Below are positions 1 to 8,711 of a DNA stretch of 64,000 nucleotides, piece by piece. How positions within the stretch are numbered: the first letter of the stretch is position 1; every line of letters begins with the position of its first letter. Origin of the DNA: Saprospiraceae bacterium. GTDB lineage: Bacteria; Bacteroidota; Bacteroidia; Chitinophagales; Saprospiraceae. The stretch is taken from positions 62,001 to 126,000 of the forward strand of contig JAHDGU010000006.1 of assembly GCA_020627535.1 (NCBI GenBank), in the 5' to 3' direction. The notes below the pieces were generated by a model. That model did no database searches. It was not told the origin of the DNA and saw only the letters and a program-made list of their open reading frames with translations. A program made the position numbers and the translations under genes.

Positions 1-288
1 GACCTCCAGTTTTCGTCCGATGTTCTTGACATATTGGCGTCTGAACTTTAGAGGCCTATCGAGACCCGGTGATGATACATCAAGCTTGTAGTTTTCAGGG
101 AGTAGCTTGTGCTCCTCTATATGCTCTTCCAGCAATCTGCTCAGCTTCCTACAGCGCTCTAGGGTCACTTGAGTGTCTGAGTCAAAATAAACTTGTACCA
201 CGCGATCCTTCTCGATCAAGTCCACGAGAAAACAGTCGTCAAATTCTCCTTGACCAAGGACACTTTCTATGTATGCTTCAATTGACAT
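1..288 (-). CDS. rimP: Ribosome maturation factor RimP (3' end cut off by the window edge)
   Basis: RimP helps mature the 30S ribosomal subunit in the cytoplasm. Reading the minus strand from the ATG at 288 gives 96 codons without a stop. The protein contains the family signature DVSSPGLDRPLK followed by a basic RRQYVKNIGRKLEV stretch, which is the end of the RimP N-terminal domain. Only about 60% of the usual 150-160 residues lie inside the window. In Bacteroidota rimP normally heads the nusA-infB operon, so those genes would be expected beyond position 1; this is inferred, not seen. The ATG sits directly behind a terminator-like hairpin, described separately, which suggests attenuation of the operon. 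Confidence 0.93.
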   Translation of the reverse strand, partial: MSIEAYIESVLGQGEFDDCFLVDLIEKDRVVQVYFDSDTQVTLERCRKLSRLLEEHIEEHKLLPENYKLDVSSPGLDRPLKFRRQYVKNIGRKLEV

Positions 289-293
289 ATGGC

Positions 294-329
294 GAAAAAA
301 AGAGGGAACGCTTTTACCCGTTCCCTCTT
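294..329 (-). terminator. Terminator-like hairpin in the rimP leader (attenuator candidate)
   Basis: On the minus strand a perfect 11-bp stem (AAGAGGGAACG, 319-329, with CGTTCCCTCTT, 300-310) closes an 8-nt loop and runs into a T tract (295-300). The rimP ATG follows six bases after the T tract. This has the shape of an intrinsic terminator, but it lies between a promoter-like site and its gene, so it would act as an attenuator or block ribosome access. On the plus strand there is no T tract after the stem, so it does not terminate towards punA. Confidence 0.75.
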
Positions 330-338
330 CCGATACTG

Positions 339-346
339 CAAATATA
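339..346 (-). promoter_or_regulatory. Possible rimP promoter, -7 element
   Basis: The minus strand reads TATATTTG, an exact match to the Bacteroidota -7 consensus TAnnTTTG. Transcription would start near 333, only a few bases before the leader hairpin. No good TTTG -33 element is visible at the usual distance, so this rests on one element. Confidence 0.45.
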
Positions 347-365
347 AGGCTCAGCATGCAATCTA

Positions 366-373
366 TATTTTTG
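366..373 (+). promoter_or_regulatory. Possible punA promoter, -7 element
   Basis: TATTTTTG matches TAnnTTTG and lies 37 bases before the punA ATG. It is divergent from the rimP element. A -33 TTG is not evident. Confidence 0.35.
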
Positions 374-410
374 TGGGTTGTCTCATCAAGCACTCAGAAA
401 GGTGTAAACC

Positions 411-1235
411 ATGATTCAAGAGCACATAGAAGCGACCAAGTATATCACAGATCGGGTCGAAAATTTCCCGACGATCGCTATTCTCACAGGCACCGGACTG
501 GGGCTTTCAACTGAGTTGGAGTCAGCCACTACTCGGTTGCCATATCGCGGTATACCGTACTTCCCGTCGGCGAGTTCACGCGGTCATGACGGCGAACTCA
601 TCATATCTCATCTTGGAGGGCAGGACGTCGCCGTATTCTCCGGCAGGCTGCACTACTACGAGGGGCACGATATCCAGTCCTGTGGATTTCCGATTCATCT
701 GATGGCGACCCTGGGAGTCAAAAATCTCATCATGTCCAATGTCAGTGGCTCCGTAAATCCTAAAATGACCCAAGGAGACCTCGTGCTGATCAAAGACCAT
801 ATCAATCTTATGGGTGTCAATCCGCTACGAGGACAGAGAAACCAGGACGGCTATATCAGCTTCCCAGAGATGCGTGAGGCTTACGCCAAAATGTACCACC
901 AACCATTGATCCAGTTTTGCAAATCGACAAGTCTCAATCTCCAAGAAGGCGTATATGCTGCCTTTGCTGGACCAAGCCTTGAAACTCCGCAAGAATACAA
1001 GATGGCATCCATACTAGGAGCAGATCTCGTCGGTATGTCTACCGTACCAGAGGTCATAGTAGCCGCGGCATATGGCATACGCACCAATGTCATTTCACTG
1101 GTCTCCAATGAGTGTTTTGGCGAAAGCCCGCAACCAACTAGCATAGAGACAGTTTTAGCAGTGGCTGAGGCGAAGCGATCAGATGTCTTGAAAACCATCG
1201 TCCAGCTGATCGGACACATATCCAGTACTACTTGA
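411..1235 (+). CDS. punA: Purine nucleoside phosphorylase (trimeric PNP, inosine/guanosine type)
   Basis: This cytosolic enzyme splits purine nucleosides with phosphate to the free base and ribose 1-phosphate in purine salvage. The 274-residue length fits the trimeric PNP/MTAP family. Visible motifs are the phosphate-binding loop TGTGLG (residues 26-31), FSGRLHYYEG (76-85, with the conserved His and Glu), a SNVSGSVNP segment near 110, the base-site region AFAGPSLETPQEY near 185, and GMSTVPEV near 210. The ATG at 411 gives a normal N-terminus. The stop codon overlaps the uvrA ATG by one base (TGATG), so the two genes are probably co-transcribed and translationally coupled, although they have no obvious pathway in common. 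Confidence 0.95.
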   Translation: MIQEHIEATKYITDRVENFPTIAILTGTGLGLSTELESATTRLPYRGIPYFPSASSRGHDGELIISHLGGQDVAVFSGRLHYYEGHDIQSCGFPIHLMATLGVKNLIMSNVSGSVNPKMTQGDLVLIKDHINLMGVNPLRGQRNQDGYISFPEMREAYAKMYHQPLIQFCKSTSLNLQEGVYAAFAGPSLETPQEYKMASILGADLVGMSTVPEVIVAAAYGIRTNVISLVSNECFGESPQPTSIETVLAVAEAKRSDVLKTIVQLIGHISSTT

Positions 1236-4063
1236 TGGGCAGCTACCAGAAAAAAGAAGTCATCTCCATATACGGAGCAAAAGAAAACAACCTCAAGGAT
1301 GTCAGCGTCGACATTCCCAAGAATGAACTTGTCGTCATCACAGGTGTGAGCGGGAGCGGAAAGTCATCACTCGCCTTCGATACCATCTATGCAGAAGGTC
1401 AGCGTCGATATCTTGAGACTTTCAGCGCTTATGCCCGTCAGTTTATCGGTAAGATGGAAAGGCCAGAAGTCGAAAAGATCGATGGCCTTAGCCCAGTGAT
1501 CTCGATCGAACAAAAAACAACAGGATGGAATCCTCGATCCACAGTTGGGACCACCACTGAGATCTATGACTTCTTGAGACTCTTGTTTGCCAGAGCCGGC
1601 GAGGCCTTTAGCCATGTCACAGGCAAGAAAATGCAGCGCTTCACGGAAGAGCGGATCATCTCGACGATTCTTGAGCAATTTGACGGGTGCAAAATCATCA
1701 TTCTCGCGAGGCTAGTAGATGGCCGGAAAGGTCACTACAGAGAGCTTTTCGAACAGCTGCGCAAGCAAGGATATACACGATGCCTCGTAGATAGCGAAAT
1801 GACCGAGTTGACGCCAGGTCTCAAGGTTGAGAGGTACAAGACACATACGATCGAGCTAGTCGTTGATCGGATCAAAGTTGACGCGGCCAAGTCTGATCGG
1901 ATCAAATCATCCATCCAGTTGGCTCTCAAAAAAGCTGGTGGCGTAGTCTTCATCATGGATGCAGACACGGAAGAGCGCAAAGTCTACAGTAAGCGCCTCA
2001 TGGATCCCGATAGCGGGATTTCCTATGCAGAGCCCAGCCCACACAGCTTCTCCTTCAATTCTCCACAGGGAGCATGTCCTGATTGCAAAGGTCTCGGCAC
2101 TGTGCAAGAAGTAGATATGCAGAAACTAATCCCCGACGATAGCAAAAGTCTCAATGCAGGAGGAGTAGTTGCCATCGGTGAGCGGAGAGACAATATGGTC
2201 TTCAAGCAACTTCAGAAACTGGGTCGTAAATACAAGTTTTCACTTGCCACGCCGATATCTGAGCTTCCGCAAAAAGCGCTGGATATTATCCTATGTGGTG
2301 GAGATGACAGCATCATGTCAGAGACCAGCTATGGCAATCATGAGATGAACTATAATATCGCACACCATGGCATCATCAAGATGGTCAAGAGGTGGTACAC
2401 CGATACCAGTAGTGACAAAATCCGCTCCTGGGCAGAAGATTTCATGACCGTCTCAGATTGTCCCACATGTGATGGCACTCGGCTCAGACCCGAATCGCTA
2501 CAGTTCAAGATCGCTGATAAAAATATCGCCGAACTCGCTCAGCTAGATCTGGTGGAGTTGGGAGAATGGCTTGGTGGAGTGGAAAAGCAACTAAGCAAAA
2601 AGCAAAAGTTAATCGCGAAGGACATTCTTAAGGAGCTCCAGCTTCGCGTAAAATTTCTCCTAGATGTCGGACTAGATTATCTCCATCTTCATCGCCCAGC
2701 AAGAACATTGTCAGGTGGTGAATCTCAGCGTACTCGCCTTGCGACCCAAATAGGCTCTAAGCTGACAGGTATCACCTACATCCTAGACGAACCGTCGATA
2801 GGTCTCCATCAAAGAGACAATCAACGACTCATTGCAGCACTCAAGGATCTTGTGGATGTAGGCAATAGCGTGATCGTAGTCGAACACGACAAAGACATCA
2901 TGCTCGCCTCAGATTATGTACTTGATATAGGCCCTGGCGCCGGAGAGTACGGAGGAGAGATCGTCGCCCAAGGCAGCCCGTCTGAACTCTTGAAGGCAAA
3001 GTCTGTCACAGTTGACTATCTCAGTGAACGAGAGCAGATTGCGATTCCAAAAACACGCCGAAAGCCAGGAAAGTCTAAACTCAAACTCCGCGGAGCCTCA
3101 GGGAATAATCTCAAGGGAGTCGATGTCGATATTCCACTAGGGCTCTTCTGCTGTGTCACTGGTGTCAGTGGGAGTGGAAAGTCATCACTCATCAAGTCTA
3201 CACTGTATCCCGCGCTCAAGGAAAAAGTGTACAAGAGCAATGTCAGGTATCTCCCTTTCAAGAGCTTCAAGGGATATGAGAGTATCGACAAAGTCATTGA
3301 AATCGATCAAGCGCCGATCGGACGCACGCCCAGATCCAATCCCGCCACCTACACCGGTGTATTCACAGATATCAGGAAGCTCTTTGCTCAAGTACCAGAG
3401 GCCAAGATCCGGGGCTATAAGATAGGTCGCTTCTCCTTCAATGTCAAAGGAGGGCGCTGCGAGACCTGCCAAGGATCAGGCATGCGTGTCATCGAGATGA
3501 ATTTCCTGCCCAATGTCCATGTGGACTGTGAGGATTGCCTTGGACGCAGGTACAATCGGGAGACACTGGAAGTGATATACAAAGGCAAGTCTATCAGCGA
3601 TGTGCTAGATATGAGTGTATCAGAAGCTGTCAAGTTTTTTGAAAAAATCCCCGCTATCTATCGCAAGCTCGCCGTGCTTGAAAGTGTCGGTCTGGGATAT
3701 ATCACCCTTGGCCAACAAGCAACCACCCTATCTGGTGGCGAAGCGCAACGTGTCAAGCTCAGTGAAGAGCTTTCCAAGAGAGCTACTGGAAATACCTTCT
3801 ACATCCTTGACGAACCTACTACGGGCTTACACTTCAGTGATATCAAAATGCTCCTGGCCGTGCTTGACCAGCTCGTCGAAAAAGGCAATACTGTGCTCGT
3901 CATAGAGCATAACTTGGATGTCATCAAATGCGCAGACTACATTATTGACCTGGGACCAGAAGGCGGTAAACATGGCGGAGAAGTGCTTTTTCAAGGGACA
4001 CCTGAGGCCATCACCTCACATCCTTCGAGCTTGACCGGCGAGTTTTTGAAGAAAGAACTCTAA
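1235..4063 (+). CDS. uvrA: Excinuclease ABC subunit UvrA
   Basis: UvrA is the damage-sensing ATPase of nucleotide excision repair; it loads UvrB on lesions. The protein has two ABC modules: Walker A GVSGSGKSS appears near residues 37-45 and again near 645. Each module has a signature motif, LSGGESQRTRLATQIG and LSGGEAQRVKLSEELSK, and zinc-binding CxxC pairs are visible (CPDCKGLG, CPTCDGTR, CETCQGSG, CEDCLGRR). At 942 residues it is full length. I chose the ATG at 1235, which overlaps the punA stop, over an in-frame TTG one codon earlier. A uvrB gene lies at the other end of the window and is not in the same operon. Confidence 0.98.
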   Translation: MGSYQKKEVISIYGAKENNLKDVSVDIPKNELVVITGVSGSGKSSLAFDTIYAEGQRRYLETFSAYARQFIGKMERPEVEKIDGLSPVISIEQKTTGWNPRSTVGTTTEIYDFLRLLFARAGEAFSHVTGKKMQRFTEERIISTILEQFDGCKIIILARLVDGRKGHYRELFEQLRKQGYTRCLVDSEMTELTPGLKVERYKTHTIELVVDRIKVDAAKSDRIKSSIQLALKKAGGVVFIMDADTEERKVYSKRLMDPDSGISYAEPSPHSFSFNSPQGACPDCKGLGTVQEVDMQKLIPDDSKSLNAGGVVAIGERRDNMVFKQLQKLGRKYKFSLATPISELPQKALDIILCGGDDSIMSETSYGNHEMNYNIAHHGIIKMVKRWYTDTSSDKIRSWAEDFMTVSDCPTCDGTRLRPESLQFKIADKNIAELAQLDLVELGEWLGGVEKQLSKKQKLIAKDILKELQLRVKFLLDVGLDYLHLHRPARTLSGGESQRTRLATQIGSKLTGITYILDEPSIGLHQRDNQRLIAALKDLVDVGNSVIVVEHDKDIMLASDYVLDIGPGAGEYGGEIVAQGSPSELLKAKSVTVDYLSEREQIAIPKTRRKPGKSKLKLRGASGNNLKGVDVDIPLGLFCCVTGVSGSGKSSLIKSTLYPALKEKVYKSNVRYLPFKSFKGYESIDKVIEIDQAPIGRTPRSNPATYTGVFTDIRKLFAQVPEAKIRGYKIGRFSFNVKGGRCETCQGSGMRVIEMNFLPNVHVDCEDCLGRRYNRETLEVIYKGKSISDVLDMSVSEAVKFFEKIPAIYRKLAVLESVGLGYITLGQQATTLSGGEAQRVKLSEELSKRATGNTFYILDEPTTGLHFSDIKMLLAVLDQLVEKGNTVLVIEHNLDVIKCADYIIDLGPEGGKHGGEVLFQGTPEAITSHPSSLTGEFLKKEL

Positions 4064-4170
4064 GCCACCAGACCTTAATAATTGTTTAATACCTTGTTAA
4101 AGAATGCTTTAAGCGCTGTATTACATTCCGGATTGTTGACATTTGGAAGGCTCTAAAACTATCTAACTCT

Positions 4171-5490
4171 ATGAAAACTCCAATTTTCTTTGCCCTCTCC
4201 CTGTTTTGTGTATCAGCAATGTCTGCTCAAACACAGCCCGAGAAAGTCGTCATCATTAAGAAAGAAATCATTAATGGTGAAGAGAAAAATACGACCACTG
4301 TACTCACGGGTGAGGATGCCCAAATGTATCTCGGTGAAGGTGCCGAAAACGCCAATCGCACTTGGGGGATGAGAAACACCACTGATCTCATAGAAGTGAC
4401 AGTTACCAGTCAGCCATCACCAGGAGAAGAAGAAGTCATCAAGGCAGACAATCCGCGGATCCTTGATCATATCAAGCCCGACGACATACAGACCGTGGAT
4501 ATCGTCAGAGACAAGAACGATCAGCGCATGATCCATGTACTGCTCAAGCCCGGAGTGAGTATTCCAACCATGACGAATATCACAGATACTGAGCGTACGG
4601 AAAAGTCCATCACCATCGGAGACACCCGCGTAGTGAGCTACGACGTCGATATCGACATGGACGACATCGAGGAAGACCGGACCATCACCGTCACTGTATC
4701 AGGTCAAGAAGGGCAAGATATGGACATCGATATCGAAGGTGCGGAGCATGAAGACCTCATCGTCGAGGTACAAGAAGAAGGCACACACAAGGTCGTCATC
4801 GTCACTACGGATCAAGAAAACTCAAATCACGACACGCCGAAATCAGACAAAGCATATCTCGGTGTCATGATTTCTGAGCGTGACCAAGGAGTACACATTG
4901 ATGAAATAAAGCCACAGACGCCTGCAGAAAAAATGGGCCTCGCCTTCAACGACCAAATCGTCAAAATTGGGAAATACGCGATCTCTAATCTAGGAGAACT
5001 ATCAGAGGCCATGATGGCGCACAAAGTCGGTGACAATGTCAAAATCACCGTCCTTCGAAATGGCAAGAAGCTAAAGTTCAAAGGCGAGCTAGATGCAATG
5101 CCCGTACCCGTGAGAATGGTTTCGTGCGGACCTGCATCAAGAAAAAACTCAGAGGAACTCAAAAAAGTTATCATCATCGAAAAAGAGGGAGTCCAGGAAG
5201 TTGAAGCTCCTGTCATCACAGGTGATATGCAAATCAGCGATCTCTCCCTATTCCCCAATCCTGCCAATGAATACATCAGGGTAACATTCACTGCAGAGCC
5301 TACGGACGAAATCACCGTGGCTGTCGTCGATGCCGACGGCAGGACCATCACCGAAGAACGCCAAGCACCCTTCAAAGGTCAATTTGATCGAAGTCTCGAC
5401 CTGCGTGATGCGGTCGATCGCACAGCATTTGTCGTCATCACCAATGGAGGTCAGAAACTCGTGAGACCTATCGTGATTTCCAATCGATAG
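4171..5490 (+). CDS. Secreted PDZ-domain protein with type IX secretion sorting domain
   Basis: The 439-residue protein starts with a signal peptide (MKTPIFFALSLFCVSAMSAQ). An acidic, beta-rich middle region (about 25-215) follows, with no family I recognise. A PDZ domain lies at roughly 225-310 (AYLGVMISERDQG ... VHIDEIKPQTPAEKMGL). The C-terminus from about 365 begins SLFPNPANEYIRV, the typical Por/type IX sorting domain. This predicts export to the periplasm and then passage through the outer membrane by the gliding-linked type IX system. No protease catalytic triad is visible, so a binding or scaffold role is more likely than HtrA-type proteolysis. A terminator, which is also one copy of a 70-bp direct repeat, begins at its stop codon. 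Confidence 0.85.
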   Translation: MKTPIFFALSLFCVSAMSAQTQPEKVVIIKKEIINGEEKNTTTVLTGEDAQMYLGEGAENANRTWGMRNTTDLIEVTVTSQPSPGEEEVIKADNPRILDHIKPDDIQTVDIVRDKNDQRMIHVLLKPGVSIPTMTNITDTERTEKSITIGDTRVVSYDVDIDMDDIEEDRTITVTVSGQEGQDMDIDIEGAEHEDLIVEVQEEGTHKVVIVTTDQENSNHDTPKSDKAYLGVMISERDQGVHIDEIKPQTPAEKMGLAFNDQIVKIGKYAISNLGELSEAMMAHKVGDNVKITVLRNGKKLKFKGELDAMPVPVRMVSCGPASRKNSEELKKVIIIEKEGVQEVEAPVITGDMQISDLSLFPNPANEYIRVTFTAEPTDEITVAVVDADGRTITEERQAPFKGQFDRSLDLRDAVDRTAFVVITNGGQKLVRPIVISNR

Positions 5491-5555
5491 ATTTTCTACA
5501 CCACATAAAAAACACGAAAGAAGAGGCCTACAATTGGAGGTCTTTTTCTTTGCAC
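5486..5555 (+). repeat. Left direct repeat of the island (attL-like)
   Basis: The 70-bp sequence starts at GATAG, the end of the PDZ gene, and ends at TTTGCAC. It matches 9842-9910 with four substitutions and one single-base gap. It contains an intrinsic terminator. Confidence 0.85.
5524..5550 (+). terminator. Intrinsic terminator after the PDZ gene
   Basis: AGGCCT (5524-5529) pairs with AGGTCT (5538-5543, one G-T pair), followed by TTTTTCTTT. It lies inside the left direct repeat. Confidence 0.7.
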
Positions 5556-5670
5556 AGGCTGGGTGATCTTTGTATTCGAAACTGGTTTAGAAATCAGGAA
5601 TAGCTTTCGGCAAGTTTGAATTCTCACACCATTTTGTCCCAATTCATGGAGCTCCAGATTTACCGCTTAA

Positions 5671-6054
5671 TTGCTCATTGCTACCGTTAATTCGGAAATT
5701 CCTACCGATAAAAAATTCGTCAAGAAAATTTCAGTTCTTGACTATCATGTGCACACCTGTTGGCAGAGTAAGTCAGATAAAAAATTCGTCAAGAAAATTT
5801 CAGTTCTTGACTATCATGTGCACACCTGTTGGCAGAGTAAGTCAGAGATGAATAAGAGCTTCAGCAGTTTATTACGACAACTACACAAGCAAGATCCAAG
5901 CATCGAGAGTTTACATCAGTTGCGTGCCAGTCGAATCAGAATATGCTTGGGCCAGAGCAATCTACTAGAGGTACAATACAAAGCAGGACATCGATATGTG
6001 AGCAGTACAGAACGATACAAAGATGACGGGATGGAAGACTTCGTCGAGGGATAG
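5671..6054 (+). pseudogene. Tyrosine recombinase (integrase) C-terminal fragment
   Basis: The end of this 127-residue frame looks like the catalytic tail of an XerC/phage-type tyrosine recombinase. It has HQLRAS (the HxxR box) and then AGHRYVSSTERY (the GH motif and the nucleophile Tyr). The rest of the recombinase, including the N-terminal DNA-binding part and the first catalytic Arg, is missing. The start of the frame instead contains an exact 69-bp tandem duplication. I regard it as the remnant of an integrase gene rather than a working enzyme. Its position about 115 bases inside the left direct repeat is where an integrase is expected in an integrated element. The TTG start at 5671 is arbitrary. 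Confidence 0.7.
5707..5844 (+). repeat. Perfect 69-bp tandem duplication (2 copies)
   Basis: Copies at 5707-5775 and 5776-5844 are identical. The 69-base unit keeps the reading frame and duplicates 23 residues (DKKFVKKISVLDYHVHTCWQ plus SKS). Perfect identity implies a recent event. Confidence 0.95.
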
Positions 6055-6150
6055 ATGAGTTGAATTTATGAGGATGAAGATCGATGGTCACAAAATGTGA
6101 CTTTAACGACGGGAGTATAATTTTATTGGCAAGACGATAACATCACAGCC

Positions 6151-6687
6151 GTGAAGGAGAAAAATGTAGAAGATGGCGTAGTCATTAGCAAAATTCGCTT
6201 GATACGAGGAAAGAAAGTCATGCTGGATGCTGATCTGGCAGAGTTGTATGAGGTAGAAACCAGAGTGCTAAACCAACAAGTCAAGAGGAATATAGGACGA
6301 TTCCCGGAGGATTTTATGTTTCACTTGACTAAGAAAGAGTTTAGCGACTTGAAATCACAAAATGTGATGTCAAGTTAGGGCGGTCGGCGTTTGCCACCTT
6401 ATGCCTTCACCGAACATGGTGTATTGATGTTATCTAGTGTCTTGAGGATTAATAAAGCCATAGCGGTTAACATACGCATCGTCAGGATATTTACTCAGAT
6501 GCGAGAGATGCTATTGGAGCACAAAGATCTAGTTATACGGATTGACAAGTTAGAGCATAGTGTCACGGGGCAAGGACAAGAAATCAAAGTATTGTTTGAG
6601 TATATCAAGAAGTTGATTGAGGCCAAAGAGCTTCAAGATGATCAGGCATCGAGAAGGAGAATAGGCTACAAGAAGGATGATGGATAA
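6151..6687 (+). pseudogene. ORF6N-domain protein interrupted by an in-frame amber codon
   Basis: ORF6N proteins are DNA-binding, antirepressor-like proteins common in phages and Bacteroidota islands. The frame runs [40 protein letters not shown] and [15 protein letters not shown], which are classic ORF6N motifs. A TAG at 6376-6378 then falls exactly where the family has Trp in SSWGGRR. The same frame continues GGRRLPPYAFTEHGVLMLSSVLR and ends in a helical tail. A single TGG to TAG change explains the break. The start is GTG at 6151. A shortened 75-residue protein could still be made; re-initiation near 6391 is possible but unproven. Confidence 0.85.
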
Positions 6688-7328
6688 CAGCAGTTCTGTC
6701 CCACTAGAGGTGGGAACTAAATAGTTGTTCACACCGCCGTCGAGGCTTTGGTGCTTACACTGAGGAGCGGCGTGCCAGAGCTATCCCTCAAAGGCTCGTC
6801 TGTCTAATTTCGGCATACATCCCGCCTAAGCACTGCCTTGACTCTGTCATGATCTATGCAGCTCACCTCGGTCTGGCACATCAGCTGTGTTTGTGTACCG
6901 CTCACGCTCTAAACCCTACCAAAGGCAGGCAAGCTCTACTGCAATCACCCAAGCGCTGATCATAATACGGTGCGCTGGAAGTTTCTCCGTTGAAAGAAGA
7001 AACTTGCGATTACCTATAAGGCCACGGCACAAAACAATCCGCCAAGCCGAAGATATGCCACCCGCTAGGAAGCTCTATGGAGGTCATGAATCATGGAGCA
7101 TCGCTGCTAGACTTTGTGCTCAGCTCCTCCATATTGAAGTCCTCCTGAATCCCCGAGGAGTGCCTCCTCGGTCCAATATGCTCATCCACTCGATAGATAG
7201 AATATCGAAGTAGGATCTACTGTGATCGAGACAGCATTCTTTAGGTGGAGTTATGTGTGTTGCTGCTAAGTGCATGACTTGTGGTGTTGTGCGTAGTCCT
7301 TCGAGGAGACACTCCTCGAAGAATCAAT
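6688..7328. other. Long island stretch with no convincing gene
   Basis: This 640-base stretch sits between the ORF6N remnant and the Rhs remnant. The only sizeable frame (6887-7213) has no recognisable family and an atypical composition, so I do not call it. The right part (7157-7328) is the first copy of an internal repeat with two strong hairpins. Confidence 0.6.
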
Positions 7329-7404
7329 CCACAAGCCGAGATCGGTATCCCACTCTTTGGCCCGATAGATGACATCACCCTCATCTATCATGACGACAAT
7401 CGAC
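7153..7404 (+). repeat. Internal island repeat, copy A (with two hairpins)
   Basis: This region matches 9095-9277 in parts: shared blocks are AGTGCCTCCTCGGTCCAATA, TGTGATCGAGACAG, GCGTAGTCC and ATAGATGACATCACCCTCA. Copy A begins with a hairpin (7153-7160 with 7164-7171). It also carries about 65 extra bases (7300-7364) that include a perfect 10-bp hairpin, CTTCGAGGAG (7299-7308) with CTCCTCGAAG (7312-7321). The last block is Rhs coding sequence. Confidence 0.7.
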
Positions 7405-7571
7405 TTGATGACAGCGATGACCTCTCAGGAAACAGCCAGTGACACTTTGGAGGATATCTGAGTTATAGCTTTGATGACAATGGTAATGTCCTCTCCGACA
7501 CCCGCAAGACCATAGACTACAATTTCCTTAACTTACCCAAAGAAATCACGCTCAACGGCGGCATCATATCT
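7329..7571 (+). pseudogene. Rhs core fragment upstream of the toxin tip, with in-frame TGA
   Basis: In the same frame as the Rhs C-terminus below, this stretch reads IGIPLFGPIDDITLIYHDDN and, after a TGA at 7440-7442, YLSYSFDDNGNVLSDTRK, TIDYNFLNLPKEITLNGG. These are YD-repeat-like Rhs core sequences. The TGA interrupts the frame, and the much larger N-terminal Rhs part is not in the window. It is therefore a truncated or displaced Rhs core end. Confidence 0.75.
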
Positions 7572-8711
7572 GTGAACTACGACGCAGCAGGATCCAAGCA
7601 TAGCAAAGTCTCTCCAGAGGAGACTCGTGAGTATCTCACGGTGGCAGAGTTTGTCGATGGAGAGATCGAAGCCATTCATCATCCTGAGGGCAGAGTGGTC
7701 TTTATGGACGGTGTAGTCGAGTATGAGTACTCGATCAGGGATCATCTTGGGAATACTAGAGTCTCCTTTATCGACCTTGACGATGACGGCATCATCGACC
7801 CCAAAGCCAGTGGTGATGAGCTGGTGCAAGAGAACCACTACTATCCCTTCGGCTTAAACATCCAAAACCCGAACTATGCCAACAGTGCTGATCCGAAGAA
7901 CAATTATCAATACAATGGAAAGGAGCTGGTAGATGACCTTGGACTGGGATGGATGGATTATGGGGCAAGATGGTATGATCCGAGTATTGGAAGGTGGGGT
8001 CAGATTGATCCGATGGCTGAAACCGATCATTCAGTGGGCTTAACACCATATCATTATGTTGCCAATAATCCGATTAATGGAGTTGATCCTGATGGGCAAG
8101 ATTATGTGCTGACAATCGATATGGAAAAAGAAACCGCAACTATTTCTGCAACACTTTTCGTTGAATCAGGTGATGAAGCCTCTCTTAAATCAGCTCAAGT
8201 TGCGGCTGACTTTTGGAATCAAGAGAGTGGTAATTTTGACATTAGCATTGGTAATAAAGACAATAAGAGTCAATTTGTTCTCAATTTTGAAATACAGGTA
8301 AAAGAATCTGACAATGCCCGCGCAGAGGCAAATAAGTCCGACGGAAATTTTTACGAAGTTGTGCCTGATGAAAGCATGCCAAGTGAATATAATGAAGGCA
8401 TGCAAGCTACAGAAACGCCGAGTGGAATAACTACTGGAGGAAACCATATTCGTGTAGCAAAGTCACAAGCCGAATCCACCTCTGGTGCTCACGAAGTAGG
8501 TCATGCTCTTGGCATAGAGGGCCACACAAACGGTATAATGGGGACAATTCGAAGTAATAATAATAGAGTCACTGGAACTCACATCGGTCGAATGGTCAGG
8601 AACGCTGGAAGAGGACAAAATACAGATGCAGGCATTGGGATAGTGCGTCAGATTGGCACATCTTATTCTTTCAAGTCGATTCGAAAAGCAAAAGCTTTTA
8701 AACATGAATAG
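7572..8711 (+). CDS. Rhs C-terminal region with HExxH metallopeptidase-like toxin tip (5' truncated)
   Basis: Rhs/YD-repeat proteins are large secreted shells carrying a variable C-terminal toxin. This frame shows the end of the shell: YSIRDHLGNTRVSF, ENHYYPFGLNIQNPNY, YQYNGKELVDD, DYGARWYDPSIGRWGQIDPM and the boundary motif NPINGVDPDGQD (ending near residue 178). The following 200 residues are a variable tip with HEVGHALGIEGH (about residues 307-318, DNA 8490-8525) followed by TNGIMG. HExxHxxGxxH is the zinc-binding signature of metzincin-type peptidases. GTG at 7572 is only the first possible start after the upstream TGA; the natural start is probably lost. The last 8 bases overlap the next gene. 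Whether it is expressed is unknown. Confidence 0.8.
   Translation: MNYDAAGSKHSKVSPEETREYLTVAEFVDGEIEAIHHPEGRVVFMDGVVEYEYSIRDHLGNTRVSFIDLDDDGIIDPKASGDELVQENHYYPFGLNIQNPNYANSADPKNNYQYNGKELVDDLGLGWMDYGARWYDPSIGRWGQIDPMAETDHSVGLTPYHYVANNPINGVDPDGQDYVLTIDMEKETATISATLFVESGDEASLKSAQVAADFWNQESGNFDISIGNKDNKSQFVLNFEIQVKESDNARAEANKSDGNFYEVVPDESMPSEYNEGMQATETPSGITTGGNHIRVAKSQAESTSGAHEVGHALGIEGHTNGIMGTIRSNNNRVTGTHIGRMVRNAGRGQNTDAGIGIVRQIGTSYSFKSIRKAKAFKHE

Noticed and set aside
4827-5375. 182-codon minus-strand frame
   Set aside because: It lies opposite the PDZ and sorting domains of a well supported gene.
6887-7213. 108-codon plus-strand frame in the island
   Set aside because: Arg/Ser-rich composition, no family, runs into the internal repeat; likely non-coding.
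6376-7442. Stop-codon readthrough (TAG in ORF6N, TGA in Rhs) as recoding
   Set aside because: Other genes in the window use both TAG and TGA as normal stops, and the region shows general decay.
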